Numbered from the stretch's first letter, positions 34,440 to 43,323 are shown. The stretch is DNA of 64,000 bases from Litoreibacter albidus (GCF_900107015.1 NZ_FNOI01000005.1:168501-232500); one strand, 5' to 3'. Program-made: numbers and translations. The notes: generated by a model not told the origin, from the sequence alone.

Positions 34440-35043
34440 AATCATTACCGCGCCCTATCTGCTGATCTTTGTGGCCGTTGCATCCTACCTGCTTGGCTCC
34501 GTCCCTTTCGGGCTGGTCATCGCCCGCGTCATGGGGTTGGGCGACCTACGCCAAATCGGCTCTGGCAACATCGGGGCCACGAATGTGCTGCGCACCGGCT
34601 CGAAGTCTGCGGCTTTGGCAACGCTGTTGCTGGACGCGGGCAAGGGCGGGATTGCGGTGCTGCTCGCGCGGTACTTTGTGGGCGAGGACGCGGCGCAATT
34701 GGCGGGGCTGGCGGCGTTCATCGGGCACATCTTTCCGGTCTGGCTGAATTTCAACGGCGGCAAGGGCGTGGCCACCTATCTGGGCACGCTTTTGGCGCTG
34801 TCGTTTGTGGCGGGCTTCGCGGCCTGCATGACATGGCTGGCCTTCGCGCTACTGTTCCGCATTTCGTCCCTTGCTGCCTTGGCAGCGGCGGCGCTGATGC
34901 CACTGTGGTTGCATCTGCTGGGGCTGCCTGACTACGTGATGCTGGCGGCGCTGCTGGGCGCGCTGATCTGGATGCGCCACGCAGGCAACATCCGCCGGAT
35001 CCTGAGAGGCACCGAGAAGAAAATCCAGCTTAAGAAAGGGTAA
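34432..35043 (+). CDS. plsY: Glycerol-3-phosphate acyltransferase PlsY
   Basis: A 203-residue integral membrane enzyme transferring acyl from acyl-phosphate to glycerol-3-phosphate, the first step of phospholipid synthesis. The three PlsY motifs are visible: YLLGSVPFGLVIARV with SGNIGATNVLRT, FNGGKGVATYLG, and RHAGNIRRILRGTEKK. The start is GTG 34432, with AGGAGG about ten bases upstream; it overlaps the pyrC' end by 8 bases, suggesting coupling. Confidence 0.95.
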   Translation: MPEIITAPYLLIFVAVASYLLGSVPFGLVIARVMGLGDLRQIGSGNIGATNVLRTGSKSAALATLLLDAGKGGIAVLLARYFVGEDAAQLAGLAAFIGHIFPVWLNFNGGKGVATYLGTLLALSFVAGFAACMTWLAFALLFRISSLAALAAAALMPLWLHLLGLPDYVMLAALLGALIWMRHAGNIRRILRGTEKKIQLKKG

Positions 35044-35048
35044 ACCCT

Positions 35049-35477
35049 TTGGGACCGATCCAAGCGCTTCGCAGCTGTATTTCCAAATCCTTCCGCTGGA
35101 AGGGGCGCGCATCACGGTCGGAGTTCTGGTGGTTCACCGCAATCTATTACGGCGGGCTTGCCGCGTTGGTGGTGCTCTACATCGCCACCGCGCAAGGCCT
35201 TGGGGACGGTGAGGGCGGGCCGCTTGTGGCCTACTTCGTGGTGATGTTCTTCCCGTTTCTGTCGGCCTTTGTGCGTCGCTTGCACGACAAAGGGCTGACC
35301 GCGTGGCTGCTGCTGTTGGGGTTCGTGCCCTTCGGGCAGCTTGCGCTGCTGATCCTTGCGGTTTTGCGCGGGGACGAAGGCCCGAACGGATACGGTGATG
35401 ACCCGCTGGGCCGCCCCGCACCGGAGGGGCTAACCTATGGCCGGTCCCGCGTGCCGCTGGTGCGCGACAAGGATTAA
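35049..35477 (+). CDS. DUF805 family membrane protein
   Basis: A 142-residue small membrane protein. The N-terminal block SFRWKGRASRSEFWWF and the central VRRLHDKGLTAWLLLLGFVP are diagnostic of DUF805; three to four hydrophobic segments follow. The function of the family is unknown. The start is TTG 35049, with AAAGGG eight bases upstream and the usual DUF805 N-terminus; no ATG would retain it. It is 5 bases after plsY. Its stop TAA interlocks with the gshA stop (TTAA). Confidence 0.85.
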   Translation: MGPIQALRSCISKSFRWKGRASRSEFWWFTAIYYGGLAALVVLYIATAQGLGDGEGGPLVAYFVVMFFPFLSAFVRRLHDKGLTAWLLLLGFVPFGQLALLILAVLRGDEGPNGYGDDPLGRPAPEGLTYGRSRVPLVRDKD

Positions 35478-36844
35478 TAGCTGTATTCGTCGTAGATGCG
35501 GCTGAGGTCGCCGTTCCATTCGCCGTGGTATTTGGCCAGCAATTCATCGGCGGGGGTTTGGCCCGTCTCGATGCTTTCCTTCAGCGCGTTCAGGAAGTGG
35601 GTCTCATCTGGGACCAAGCCGCCAGCGCCGGGTTTGGCGCGGGCTTTCAGGCCTGCCTCGGAGATGGTCACGACTTCGCGGGCGAGGTCGATCATTTTCA
35701 TGCCGTTTACCTCTGCCGCCAAGCCATCAACGGAGGCCGCGACGCGCCATGCCTCGCGGGTTTCCGCGTCCCAGCCTTTGGCCACATCCCACGCCGCATC
35801 AAGGGCGGTTTGGTCGTAGCACAGCCCGACCCAGAACGCGGGCAACGCGCAGAGGCGACGCCAAGGGCCACCGTCCGCGCCGCGCATTTCCATGAACTGC
35901 TTGATACGGGCTTCGGGGAACACGGTGGTCAGATGGTCGGCCCAATCGGACAGCAACGGCTTTTCGCCCGGCAACGCGGGGAGTTCGCCCTTGAGGAAGT
36001 CCCGGAAGGACTGGCCCAGCGCGTCGATGTATTTGCCATCGCGGTAGACGAAGTACATCGGCACATCGAGCACCCATTCGGCCCATGCCTCAAAGCCCAT
36101 GCCCTCATCGAAGACGAAAGGCAGCATGCCGGTGCGGTCGGCGTCCAGCGCGCGCCAGATGCGCGAGCGCCATGACTTGTGACCGTTGATCTTGCCCTCA
36201 AAGAACGGGGAGTTGGCGAACAGCGCGGTCGCCACCGGCTGCAACGCCAGCGCGACGCGCATTTTCTGGACCATATCGGCCTCTGACCCGAAGTCGAGGT
36301 TGACCTGCACGGTGCAAGTGCGGCGCATCATGGCGGTGCCCATGGTGCCGACTTTTTCCATGTAGTTGTTCATCAGCTTGTAGCGGCCCTTGGGCATGAG
36401 GGGCATTTCCTCATGGCTCCATTCGGGCGCGGCCCCGAGGCCGATGAATTTCACGCCGATCTCGTCGGAGACGGATTTGACCTCTGCCAGATGGGAGTTC
36501 ACCTCGTCACATGTCTGGTGGACGGTCTCCAACGGGGCACCGGACAGCTCCAGCGCGCCCCCGGGTTCCAGCGAAACATTCGCGCCCTCTTTGGTCAGGC
36601 CGATCAGGTGGCCGCCTTCTTCCACGGGCGCCCAGCCGAAGCGGTCGCGCAAGCCGGACAGCACGGCGTGGATGGAGCGTTCGCCTTCATAGGGGAGCGG
36701 TTTGTGAGTGTCTTGGCAGTAGCCGAATTTCTCGTGTTCGGTCCCGATGCGCCAGTCTTCCTTGGGCTTACAGCCGTCAGCGAGCAATTGCGCGAGTTGG
36801 GAATGGTCGGTGATCAGACCGCCGCCGGATTGAGGAATGGACAT
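35474..36844 (-). CDS. gshA: Glutamate-cysteine ligase (plant/alphaproteobacterial type)
   Basis: Forms gamma-glutamylcysteine, the rate-limiting step of glutathione synthesis. The 456-residue protein shows IGTEHEKFGY near the start, GANVSLEPGGALELSGAP in the active site, MMRRTCTVQVNLDFGSEADM, and RMRGADGGPW-like EMRGADGGPWRRLCALPAFWVGL. This is the type shared by plants and alphaproteobacteria, not E. coli GshA. gshB is not in the window. It ends against DUF805 by a 4-base overlap and is followed upstream by the minus-strand rsmE unit. Confidence 0.95.
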   Translation of the reverse strand: MSIPQSGGGLITDHSQLAQLLADGCKPKEDWRIGTEHEKFGYCQDTHKPLPYEGERSIHAVLSGLRDRFGWAPVEEGGHLIGLTKEGANVSLEPGGALELSGAPLETVHQTCDEVNSHLAEVKSVSDEIGVKFIGLGAAPEWSHEEMPLMPKGRYKLMNNYMEKVGTMGTAMMRRTCTVQVNLDFGSEADMVQKMRVALALQPVATALFANSPFFEGKINGHKSWRSRIWRALDADRTGMLPFVFDEGMGFEAWAEWVLDVPMYFVYRDGKYIDALGQSFRDFLKGELPALPGEKPLLSDWADHLTTVFPEARIKQFMEMRGADGGPWRRLCALPAFWVGLCYDQTALDAAWDVAKGWDAETREAWRVAASVDGLAAEVNGMKMIDLAREVVTISEAGLKARAKPGAGGLVPDETHFLNALKESIETGQTPADELLAKYHGEWNGDLSRIYDEYSY

Positions 36845-36902
36845 GTCGCTGGCTCCGTCTGGCTACTGAGATGTTTAGGGGTGCGGCGAATTTCGGGGGA
36901 TG

Positions 36903-37427
36903 TCAATGCAGGCGCGCGGGCTCTTTTGCCCAAATCACAAAGCTGTCATTGCTTGTTGATCCCATAGCGCGGATTGCCGCCTCGAAATCAACGCCCTTGA
37001 GCGGGGAGAGCGCATCGAACAATTGCGCGGCCCCTTCTGCGGAATTCGGGATCAAAAGTCGGGAGCCGCCGTTTTCCTCCAGCAGCCAATGCACGTCTTC
37101 TGCGAACGGGCCTTGGTCGTTGGTCAGGATGGTCACGCGGGCCAGATCGTTGATCGACACCGCACCGCCGCCCAAGGGCGCGAAATAGGTGATCTGGCGT
37201 TCGTCCACCTCCACCACGCCGGGGCCGTCGTGGGTTGTGGCCGTGAGGCGCACACGCCGCCATGCGGTCCATGCAATCGCAAGCCCTGCCACTGCAAAGA
37301 TGCCGCCGATGCCCTGCCACAACAGGCCGTGCAGGTTGAAGATCATCACCCCCATAACGGTGATGGCCGCGCCGATAAGAACCTCGAAGTACCGCCAGAA
37401 CATATCGCGGACCTCGGGGCGTATCAT
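36903..37427 (-). CDS. Uncharacterised membrane protein, 174 aa
   Basis: Two hydrophobic segments lie near the N-terminus (FEVLIGAAITVMGVMIFNL and IGGIFAVAGLAIAWTAW), then a soluble beta-rich domain (TTHDGPGVVEVDERQITYFA through RLLIPNSAEGAAQLFDAL). This layout recalls proteins with a PH-like domain after two helices. The ATG 37427 overlaps the rsmE stop as ATGA; the open frame extends 9 codons further upstream into rsmE but without support. I do not recognise a named family. Confidence 0.75.
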   Translation of the reverse strand: MIRPEVRDMFWRYFEVLIGAAITVMGVMIFNLHGLLWQGIGGIFAVAGLAIAWTAWRRVRLTATTHDGPGVVEVDERQITYFAPLGGGAVSINDLARVTILTNDQGPFAEDVHWLLEENGGSRLLIPNSAEGAAQLFDALSPLKGVDFEAAIRAMGSTSNDSFVIWAKEPARLH

Positions 37428-38149
37428 GTCCAGTCGCCCAAGGTGGTTTGCCACAGGGCCAGCGCCGCAACGGCGGCGGTATCGGCGCGCAGGATGCGGG
37501 GGCCGAGGCTGATAGCGTGGCTGCTGGGGTGATCGCGCAGCATTTCGCGTTCACGGTCGGAGAAGCCGCCTTCGGGGCCGATGACGATGGCCCACGGGCC
37601 AGACGGTAAGTCTTTCAGGTTGGAGGGTTGGCCCACCATGGATTCGTCACAGAACAGCAGGTGACGGCCTTCGGGCCATGCATCGAGCATGGCGGATAGC
37701 TTTTGGATATTCGCGACCTCGGGCACATAGGTGCCGCCGCATTGCTCCGCCGCCTCGATGGCGTGGGCTTGCAGCTTGTCTTGGCGGATGCGGTCGGAAT
37801 TGGTGTATTCGGTTTGCACGGGAAAGATCATCGACGCGCCCATTTCGGCGGCTTTCTCCACGATGAAATCCGTACGGGCCTTTTTGATGGGCGCGAACAG
37901 CAGCCACAGGTCGGGGGGCGTTTGCAAGGGCAGGGTTTGGGTCTCGCAGATGACCATGCCGCGCCGTTTGGCGGCGTCCACCACGCGGCAGGTCCATTCG
38001 CCGTCTTGCCCGTTAAAAAGAGCCACCACATCGCCCACGCCAAGGCGCATGACGTTGAAAAGATAATTCGCCTGCGGCTGCGTCATAGGGACGGAATTGC
38101 CCTGCCCTAATGCGTGCTCTACAAACAACCTGATTTTTGCGCGTTCCAT
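37424..38149 (-). CDS. rsmE: 16S rRNA (uracil1498-N3)-methyltransferase
   Basis: A 241-residue SPOUT-fold enzyme with an N-terminal PUA-like domain (RLFVEHALGQG, NYLFNVMRLGVGD). The knotted SAM site is AIVIGPEGGFSDRERE, followed by ISLGPRILRADTAAVAALAL, both diagnostic. Start 38149 (MERAKIRLFVE) fits the family; an ATG at 38161 in frame is also possible and abuts the ubiA ATG. It is divergent from ubiA and coupled to the following membrane protein gene. Confidence 0.93.
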   Translation of the reverse strand: MERAKIRLFVEHALGQGNSVPMTQPQANYLFNVMRLGVGDVVALFNGQDGEWTCRVVDAAKRRGMVICETQTLPLQTPPDLWLLFAPIKKARTDFIVEKAAEMGASMIFPVQTEYTNSDRIRQDKLQAHAIEAAEQCGGTYVPEVANIQKLSAMLDAWPEGRHLLFCDESMVGQPSNLKDLPSGPWAIVIGPEGGFSDREREMLRDHPSSHAISLGPRILRADTAAVAALALWQTTLGDWT

Positions 38150-38161
38150 GAGGCTGAACAT

Positions 38162-39127
38162 ATGACCGAGACACGGCAAATGCCAGAGGGCCAAGTCATT
38201 GATGCGGTTGATCGCAACTGGGTTGATACATGGGCGCCCGTCGCCACCCGTCCCTACCTGCGCCTAAGCCGTGCGGACCGCCCTATCGGGACATGGTTGT
38301 TGCTGTTGCCGTGCTGGTGGGGCGTGTTGCTGGCGGCGGCGTCGAACCCTGCGGGATTGGGCCTGTTTGACCTGTGGATCATGGCAGGGTGCGCCTTGGG
38401 TGCGTTTTTGATGCGCGGGGCGGGATGTACGTGGAACGACATCTCTGACCGCAAGCTGGACGCCCAAGTGGCGCGGACCAAATCGCGCCCGCTGCCGTCG
38501 GGACAGGTCAGCGTCAAAGGCGCTGTGGTGTGGATGACCCTGCAAGCGCTGGTGTCACTGTGCATTTTGCTGACGTTTAACACCGCCGCTATTGCGCTTG
38601 GCGTCTTAGCGCTGCTTCCGGTTGCTATTTATCCCTTCGCCAAGCGGTTCACATGGTGGCCGCAGGTATTTTTGGGCGTTGCATTCAACTGGGGCGCGTT
38701 ACTGGCGTGGACTGCGCACACCGGATCACTGAGCCTTGCCCCCGTGGTACTGTACCTTGCGGGGATCGCGTGGACTCTCTTTTACGACACCATCTATGCG
38801 CATCAGGACAAAGAAGACGACGCGCTGATCGGCATCAAATCTACCGCGCGGCTGTTCGGGGACAACTCCATCTGGTGGCTGCGGCTGTTTTTGGCAGCGT
38901 CGGTGGCGCTACTGTCCTTTGCCATCATCGTGGCGCTGGTGCCGGAGGCGAATGTCATGGTGCTGACGCTGGCACTCTGTGGCGCATGGGCGTTTGGCTG
39001 GCACATGGTTTGGCAGCTGCGCCGGTTGGACACAGAGGACTGGACCGTGTGCATGCGGCTGTTCCGCTCCAACCGAGATGCGGGGCTTGTTTTTGCGCTG
39101 TTTCTTGCCGCTGCGGCCTTGCTGTGA
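38162..39127 (+). CDS. ubiA: 4-hydroxybenzoate polyprenyltransferase
   Basis: Attaches the polyprenyl tail to 4-hydroxybenzoate in ubiquinone synthesis at the inner membrane. The first Asp-rich motif is N-D-I-S-D-R-K-L-D within GCTWNDISDRKLDAQVARTKSR; the second is DTIYAHQDKEDDALIGIKSTA. Eight or nine hydrophobic helices fill 321 residues. ATG 38162 has AGG (38151-38153) eight bases upstream. Only 12 bases separate it from the rsmE start, so each promoter lies within or beside the other gene. Confidence 0.95.
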   Translation: MTETRQMPEGQVIDAVDRNWVDTWAPVATRPYLRLSRADRPIGTWLLLLPCWWGVLLAAASNPAGLGLFDLWIMAGCALGAFLMRGAGCTWNDISDRKLDAQVARTKSRPLPSGQVSVKGAVVWMTLQALVSLCILLTFNTAAIALGVLALLPVAIYPFAKRFTWWPQVFLGVAFNWGALLAWTAHTGSLSLAPVVLYLAGIAWTLFYDTIYAHQDKEDDALIGIKSTARLFGDNSIWWLRLFLAASVALLSFAIIVALVPEANVMVLTLALCGAWAFGWHMVWQLRRLDTEDWTVCMRLFRSNRDAGLVFALFLAAAALL

Positions 39128-39198
39128 TTGAACAACAGCGCCGCGCCCGTTAGGAGGGTGCAAGCGCCTTGCCGCACCTCCAATGGTAGACGAACCGT

Positions 39199-41061
39199 AT
39201 GAGACTAAAGACAATTGCCGCATTTTGTTCCGCTGCTGTGCTGTCCGTGGGCGGCGCGTGGCTTGCTGCGGGTTGGATTGAGGCGCGTTCGGCTGAGGTT
39301 GTAAACTCCAAGCTGATAGACGGCCAGCACGACTGGACCAGCGTGACGACCGACGGATTGCTGGTTGCATTGGGCGGCGAAGCCCCTGACGAGGCGACGC
39401 GCTTTCGTGTGGTCTCTGCCGTGGGTACCGTGGTCGACCCTGACCGAATCGTAGACAATATGGACGTGAAGCCGCGCGAGCGGATTGAAGCGCCGCGCTT
39501 CTCTGTGGAGATGTTGCGCAATGGCGAAGGGGTCTCGCTGATCGGCCTGATCCCCCCGATGGACGAAGGCGAAGGCATCGCCGCGCAGTTGGGCGACATC
39601 GCCAAAGGCGCGCAGATCACCGACCTGCTGGAGACCGCCAACTACCCCGTGCCGGAAAACTGGGTGGAGGCGTTGGAGTTTTCAATTGAGGCCTTGCGCG
39701 ATCTGGAGCGATCCAAGATTTCGGTCTCTGCGAGCCAAGTTGAGATCACCGCCATTTCCGACAGCCCTGAAAGCAAGCGCCGCATTGAGGCGCAACTGGC
39801 ACGCAATGTGCCAAGCGGCGTGCGGTTGGTTCTGGATATTTCCGCGCCGCGCCCTGTGATCACGCCGTTTACCCTGCGCTTCACGCTGGATGCGGAGGGC
39901 CAAGCGTCCTTCGACGCGTGCTCTGCCGATACGGAAGACAGCAAGACCCGCATTCTGCGCGCCGCCAGCCTGACCGGCACGATTGAAAGCCCCGACTGCG
40001 CAATCGGTCTGGGCGTCCCATCGCCGAACTGGACCAAAGCGGTGGAAGTCGCGATGGCGGGATTGAAGGACATGGGCGGCGGCTCCCTCACCTTCTCGGA
40101 CGCGGACATCACCATGGTCGCGCTGGACACCACCAGCCAAGGCACCTTTGACCGCGTGGTCGGGGAAGTGGACGCGGCGCTGCCGGATGTGTTTTCCATG
40201 CATGCGGTTTTGCCGGAGAAAGTCGTCGTAGACGGCACTGGCGCGGAGGCCGCGATTGAGTTCGTCGCCACGCGCAGCCCAGAGGGCTTGGTGCAACTCC
40301 GCGGCCGCCTTCCCGATGACAGCACGGAGCAGATCGTCGGATCATTTGCCCGCGCGCAATTTGGCACGGCCAACGTTTATCTGGCGACCCGCGACGATTC
40401 CTCCCTGCCGCAAAACTGGTCGGTACGGGTGCTGGCGGCGCTGGAAGCTTTGGGCAGCCTAGAAAGCGGCAGCGCGGTCGTGCAAAAGGACTACGTGGAA
40501 ATCCGCGGCGTGAGCGGTGAGAAAACCGCATCCGACACGATTTCCAGAACACTGGCCGACAAGCTGGGCGAAGCGGAAAACTTCGAGGTCAACGTGCGCT
40601 ACGACGTGATGCTGGACACCACGTTGAACATTCCGACGCCGGAAGAATGCGTATCGCGGATCAACCAGATCCTGAACGCATCGAAAATTGTGTTCGAGCC
40701 GTCCTCTTCCGAGATCACGGAAGACGCAGGGCGCACCATCGACAAAATCGCCGAGATCGCCAAGCAATGCGAACGGGTTCGCATGGAGATCGGCGGCTAC
40801 ACGGACAGCCAAGGGCGCGAAGAAATGAACGCCGCGCTGAGCCAGAAACGTGCCGACGCGGTGCGCGCCGCCTTGCAGGGACGCCGCGTTCTAACGGGCA
40901 GCATTACCGCCAAGGGCTACGGCGAAACCGACCCGATTGCCGACAATGATACCGCTGAGGGCCGCGAGGCAAACCGACGTATCGAGTTCAAGCTGTTGAC
41001 AGACGCGCGTGCGGCAGCCACAGACAAGCCCGAAGCAGAAACCGAGACACCTAGTGAATAG
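39199..41061 (+). CDS. OmpA-family outer membrane/peptidoglycan-binding protein with three internal repeats
   Basis: A 620-residue exported protein with an N-terminal hydrophobic signal or anchor (residues 1-25). The C-terminal OmpA-like peptidoglycan-binding domain spans about 500-610 (KIVFEPSSSEITEDAGRTID, GGYTDSQGREEMNAALSQKR, GYGETDPIADNDTAEGREAN, RRIEF). Between lie three repeats starting P-x-N-W (about 152-200, 275-327 and 404-456), each with a helix then V/I-x-I-x-G/A-x-S, resembling BON-like modules. It likely links envelope layers. The stop overlaps the next gene's GTG. Confidence 0.85.
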   Translation: MRLKTIAAFCSAAVLSVGGAWLAAGWIEARSAEVVNSKLIDGQHDWTSVTTDGLLVALGGEAPDEATRFRVVSAVGTVVDPDRIVDNMDVKPRERIEAPRFSVEMLRNGEGVSLIGLIPPMDEGEGIAAQLGDIAKGAQITDLLETANYPVPENWVEALEFSIEALRDLERSKISVSASQVEITAISDSPESKRRIEAQLARNVPSGVRLVLDISAPRPVITPFTLRFTLDAEGQASFDACSADTEDSKTRILRAASLTGTIESPDCAIGLGVPSPNWTKAVEVAMAGLKDMGGGSLTFSDADITMVALDTTSQGTFDRVVGEVDAALPDVFSMHAVLPEKVVVDGTGAEAAIEFVATRSPEGLVQLRGRLPDDSTEQIVGSFARAQFGTANVYLATRDDSSLPQNWSVRVLAALEALGSLESGSAVVQKDYVEIRGVSGEKTASDTISRTLADKLGEAENFEVNVRYDVMLDTTLNIPTPEECVSRINQILNASKIVFEPSSSEITEDAGRTIDKIAEIAKQCERVRMEIGGYTDSQGREEMNAALSQKRADAVRAALQGRRVLTGSITAKGYGETDPIADNDTAEGREANRRIEFKLLTDARAAATDKPEAETETPSE

Positions 41062-41383
41062 ATCCGAATTCATCATCGCCACCGCATTTATCCTTTTTCT
41101 GGCGTTTTGCGCTGGCTGGTTCGCCTGCTGGCTGGTTCAGCGGTTCAGCCGCGTAACGACAGCGGATGTGGCGGAGCTTGATGAAATGGCGAAGGCCCTG
41201 CACGACGCGGAAGAAACCCGCGATCAGGCCATCACTTACCTGCAACAACGCGAAGCCGAACTGACCAACCAACTATCCCAGACAGAGGCCGAGTTGCGGG
41301 CTGCAATGGACGGGTTGCGTGATGCGCGTCACGAGGCGGAAGAGCTGCGCGGCTACATCGAGCGCGCCAACCAAGGCGCCTAG
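41054..41383 (+). CDS. Membrane-anchored coiled-coil protein, 109 aa
   Basis: One N-terminal helix (FIIATAFILFLAFCAGWFACW) is followed by a heptad-rich, Ala/Glu/Leu coiled coil (DEMAKALHDAEETRDQAITY to EELRGYIERAN). I know no named function. The start is GTG 41054, overlapping the OmpA-family stop as GTGAATAG, so both are probably translationally coupled and act together in the envelope. Its stop interlocks with that of moaE (CTAG). Confidence 0.8.
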   Translation: MNRSEFIIATAFILFLAFCAGWFACWLVQRFSRVTTADVAELDEMAKALHDAEETRDQAITYLQQREAELTNQLSQTEAELRAAMDGLRDARHEAEELRGYIERANQGA

Positions 41384-41823
41384 GACCAGCGGTCCAACGC
41401 GTCTTCGTCGCTGTCTTTTGCGGCGACCCAATCGGCGCCGTCTGCGGTGACTTCCTTCTTCCAGAAGGGCGCGCGCGACTTTAGATAATCCATCAAGAAA
41501 TCTGCTGCTGCAAAGGCATCCGCGCGGTGACGCGACGCGGTGGCGACCATCATGATGTTGTCGCCCGGCTCCATGGTGCCGAAGCGGTGGATCACCAGCA
41601 CATCGGCGAGCGCCCAGCGCGCGCATGCCTCTTCGCAGATTTGCGTCAGCGCGCGTTCGGTCATGCCGGGGTAGTGTTCTATCTGCATGCGGGCCAGCCC
41701 GCCGGACACATCGCGCGTCACGCCGGTAAAGCTGACGACCGCGCCGATGTCGGTATCGCCCTTGGCGAAGGCGTTCAGCTCTGCACCCGCGTCAAAGGGG
41801 GCCTCTTGAACGACAACCCGCAT
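41380..41823 (-). CDS. moaE: Molybdopterin synthase catalytic subunit
   Basis: The large subunit of molybdopterin synthase, which converts cPMP to molybdopterin with sulfur from MoaD. The 147-residue protein shows GAVVSFTGVTRD, LQIEHYPGMTE-like MQIEHYPGMTE, VIHRFGTMEPGD, ASRHRADAFAAADFLMDYLK, and the active-site lysines in PFWKKE. The gene follows moaD by 2 bases on the minus strand. Confidence 0.96.
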   Translation of the reverse strand: MRVVVQEAPFDAGAELNAFAKGDTDIGAVVSFTGVTRDVSGGLARMQIEHYPGMTERALTQICEEACARWALADVLVIHRFGTMEPGDNIMMVATASRHRADAFAAADFLMDYLKSRAPFWKKEVTADGADWVAAKDSDEDALDRWS

Positions 41824-41825
41824 CC

Positions 41826-42074
41826 CTAGCCGCCCGTCATTGGCGGGAAGAACGCGACCTCGCGCACACCGTCCAAGCTGGCGTCGAAGTCGGACAGGTC
41901 TTGATCCAGCGCCACGCGCAACGCGCTGAGGTCGGAGAACGCCAAAGCGTAGCGTTCCTCGCGGGCGCGCAGCTCCTCCACCAGATCCATGACGGTGGTG
42001 GCGGCGGTTTCAACCTGCTCTTTCGGCAGGCCGATGCGTTCGCGGACCCATGCGAAGTACAAGACGTTGATCAC
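41826..42074 (-). CDS. moaD: Molybdopterin synthase sulfur carrier subunit
   Basis: An 82-residue ubiquitin-like protein ending in the double glycine PMTGG, which is adenylylated by MoeB and thiocarboxylated. INVLYFAWVRERIGLPKEQVE and the C-terminal VREVAFFPPMTGG are typical. Its ATG overlaps the pgsA stop by 4 bases (ATGA), and moaE follows by 2, so pgsA-moaD-moaE is a tight transcription unit. Confidence 0.96.
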   Translation of the reverse strand: MINVLYFAWVRERIGLPKEQVETAATTVMDLVEELRAREERYALAFSDLSALRVALDQDLSDFDASLDGVREVAFFPPMTGG

Positions 42075-42742
42075 GGCTTTGCCTCCTCACGCAGGAAGGG
42101 CATCGCTTTGCGCAGGTAGTCCCAGCCCGTCATGAGCGTCAGCAGCGCCGCGACCCACAGCAGGACAACGCCCAGCTTGAACGTCACATTCGCGGCGGTT
42201 GCCAGCCCGTTCAGGCCCAGCGGATCATCTGACGCACCGGACACGATGGCCTCCACCATAAGGTCGTCCATGCCGGAGGTGCGGTCGATGAACTCATGTT
42301 CAAACAAGCCGGTGGCGAAAAGCACCGCAATAGCCGTCATCTGCGCGGTGGTTTTCCATTTGGCCAACTTCGTGACCTTCAACAAACCTGCGGTATCGCC
42401 CAAGAATTCACGCAAGCCCGACACGAAGACCTCCCGAAACAGGATCAAGGTGGAGGGCAGCAGGACCCAAGGGTTCATGCCGGAAAATCCGGTGATCACC
42501 AGCAGCGCGATGATGACCATCGCCTTATCGGCAATCGGGTCCAGCATCGCGCCGAATTTGCTTTCCTGCTTCCATGCGCGGGCAAGGTAGCCGTCGATCC
42601 AATCCGTCAGCGCCGCGACCACGAAAAGGATCAGCGCAAACCAGTCGGCCCAAGGCCGCTGAAAATACAAAAACATGACCGCCACACCCGGGGCCGCCAA
42701 CAGACGCAACAGCGTCAGGATATTGGGAATATTCCACGTCAT
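42071..42742 (-). CDS. pgsA: CDP-diacylglycerol-glycerol-3-phosphate 3-phosphatidyltransferase
   Basis: Forms phosphatidylglycerophosphate. The start WNIPNILTLLRLLAAPGVAV and the CDP-alcohol phosphotransferase signature D-W-I-D-G-Y-L-A-R-x8-G-A-M-L-D-P-I-A-D are complete. The 223-residue length exceeds the usual 180-190 because of an insertion between helices (EHEFIDRTSGMDDLMVEAIV). In many proteobacteria pgsA directly follows uvrC; here uvrC lies 14 kb upstream on the same strand. Confidence 0.95.
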   Translation of the reverse strand: MTWNIPNILTLLRLLAAPGVAVMFLYFQRPWADWFALILFVVAALTDWIDGYLARAWKQESKFGAMLDPIADKAMVIIALLVITGFSGMNPWVLLPSTLILFREVFVSGLREFLGDTAGLLKVTKLAKWKTTAQMTAIAVLFATGLFEHEFIDRTSGMDDLMVEAIVSGASDDPLGLNGLATAANVTFKLGVVLLWVAALLTLMTGWDYLRKAMPFLREEAKP

Positions 42743-42785
42743 GCGCCATGTGTAGCGGAGCCCTGCCCCAGTGGGAAGTGAGGAC

Positions 42786-42808
42786 TTTAGGCGGGGTTGT
42801 CGCCTAAA
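42786..42808 (-). terminator. Hairpin after the gluconokinase gene
   Basis: TTTAGGCG (42786-42793) pairs with CGCCTAAA (42801-42808) over 8 bp with a 7-base loop. It lies 17 bases past the gntK stop and before pgsA, so it probably ends the long ABC-peptidase-gluconokinase operon. No T run follows, so efficiency may be partial. Confidence 0.6.
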
Positions 42809-42825
42809 CTACAGCGGTGCGGGCG

Positions 42826-43323
42826 CTATAGGTGCTGTGCGGTCAGACGCGCGACCAGCTCTGCCACGACGGCGTCCAAGTCTTGCGCGATGTCGACGGC
42901 GACGCCAGCCTCGTCGGGCTCTAGGGGTTGCAGGGTGGCGAACTGGCTGTCGAGCAGGCTCACGGGCATGAAATGGCCCGTCCGCGCGGCCATGCGGGCC
43001 TCTATCACGCTGCGGGCCCCTACCAGATGTGCGCAGACCACCCGCGGGCAGGCCTGCCTGATCCGGTCGCGGTAGCTGCGCTTTAGCGCAGAGCAGCCGA
43101 TGAGCGTTGGCACCGCCGCATGTGCCAGCACATCGCCGACCTTATCCAGCCACGGGGCGCGGTCGTCGTCTTGCAAGGGCCGACCCGCCGCCATCTTGTC
43201 GATGTTGCTTTGCGGGTGCAGGTCGTCACCGTCCAGATAGACAGCGCCCAACTGCTCCGCCACGGCAAGCCCGACGGAAGACTTGCCGGAGCCTGCGACC
43301 CCCATGACAATCGCTTTCAACAC
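42826..43323 (-). CDS. gntK: Gluconokinase, GntK/IdnK type
   Basis: Phosphorylates D-gluconate to 6-phosphogluconate. The P-loop GVAGSGKSSVG is at 8-18, followed by YLDGDDLHPQSNIDKMAAGRP and DDRAPWLDKVGD, all typical of the 165-residue bacterial kinases. The start is GTG 43323, immediately after the stop TAG of the preceding SDR gene with no space and no clear ribosome site, which implies termination-reinitiation. Paired with a gluconate 5-dehydrogenase-like enzyme. Confidence 0.92.
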   Translation of the reverse strand: MLKAIVMGVAGSGKSSVGLAVAEQLGAVYLDGDDLHPQSNIDKMAAGRPLQDDDRAPWLDKVGDVLAHAAVPTLIGCSALKRSYRDRIRQACPRVVCAHLVGARSVIEARMAARTGHFMPVSLLDSQFATLQPLEPDEAGVAVDIAQDLDAVVAELVARLTAQHL

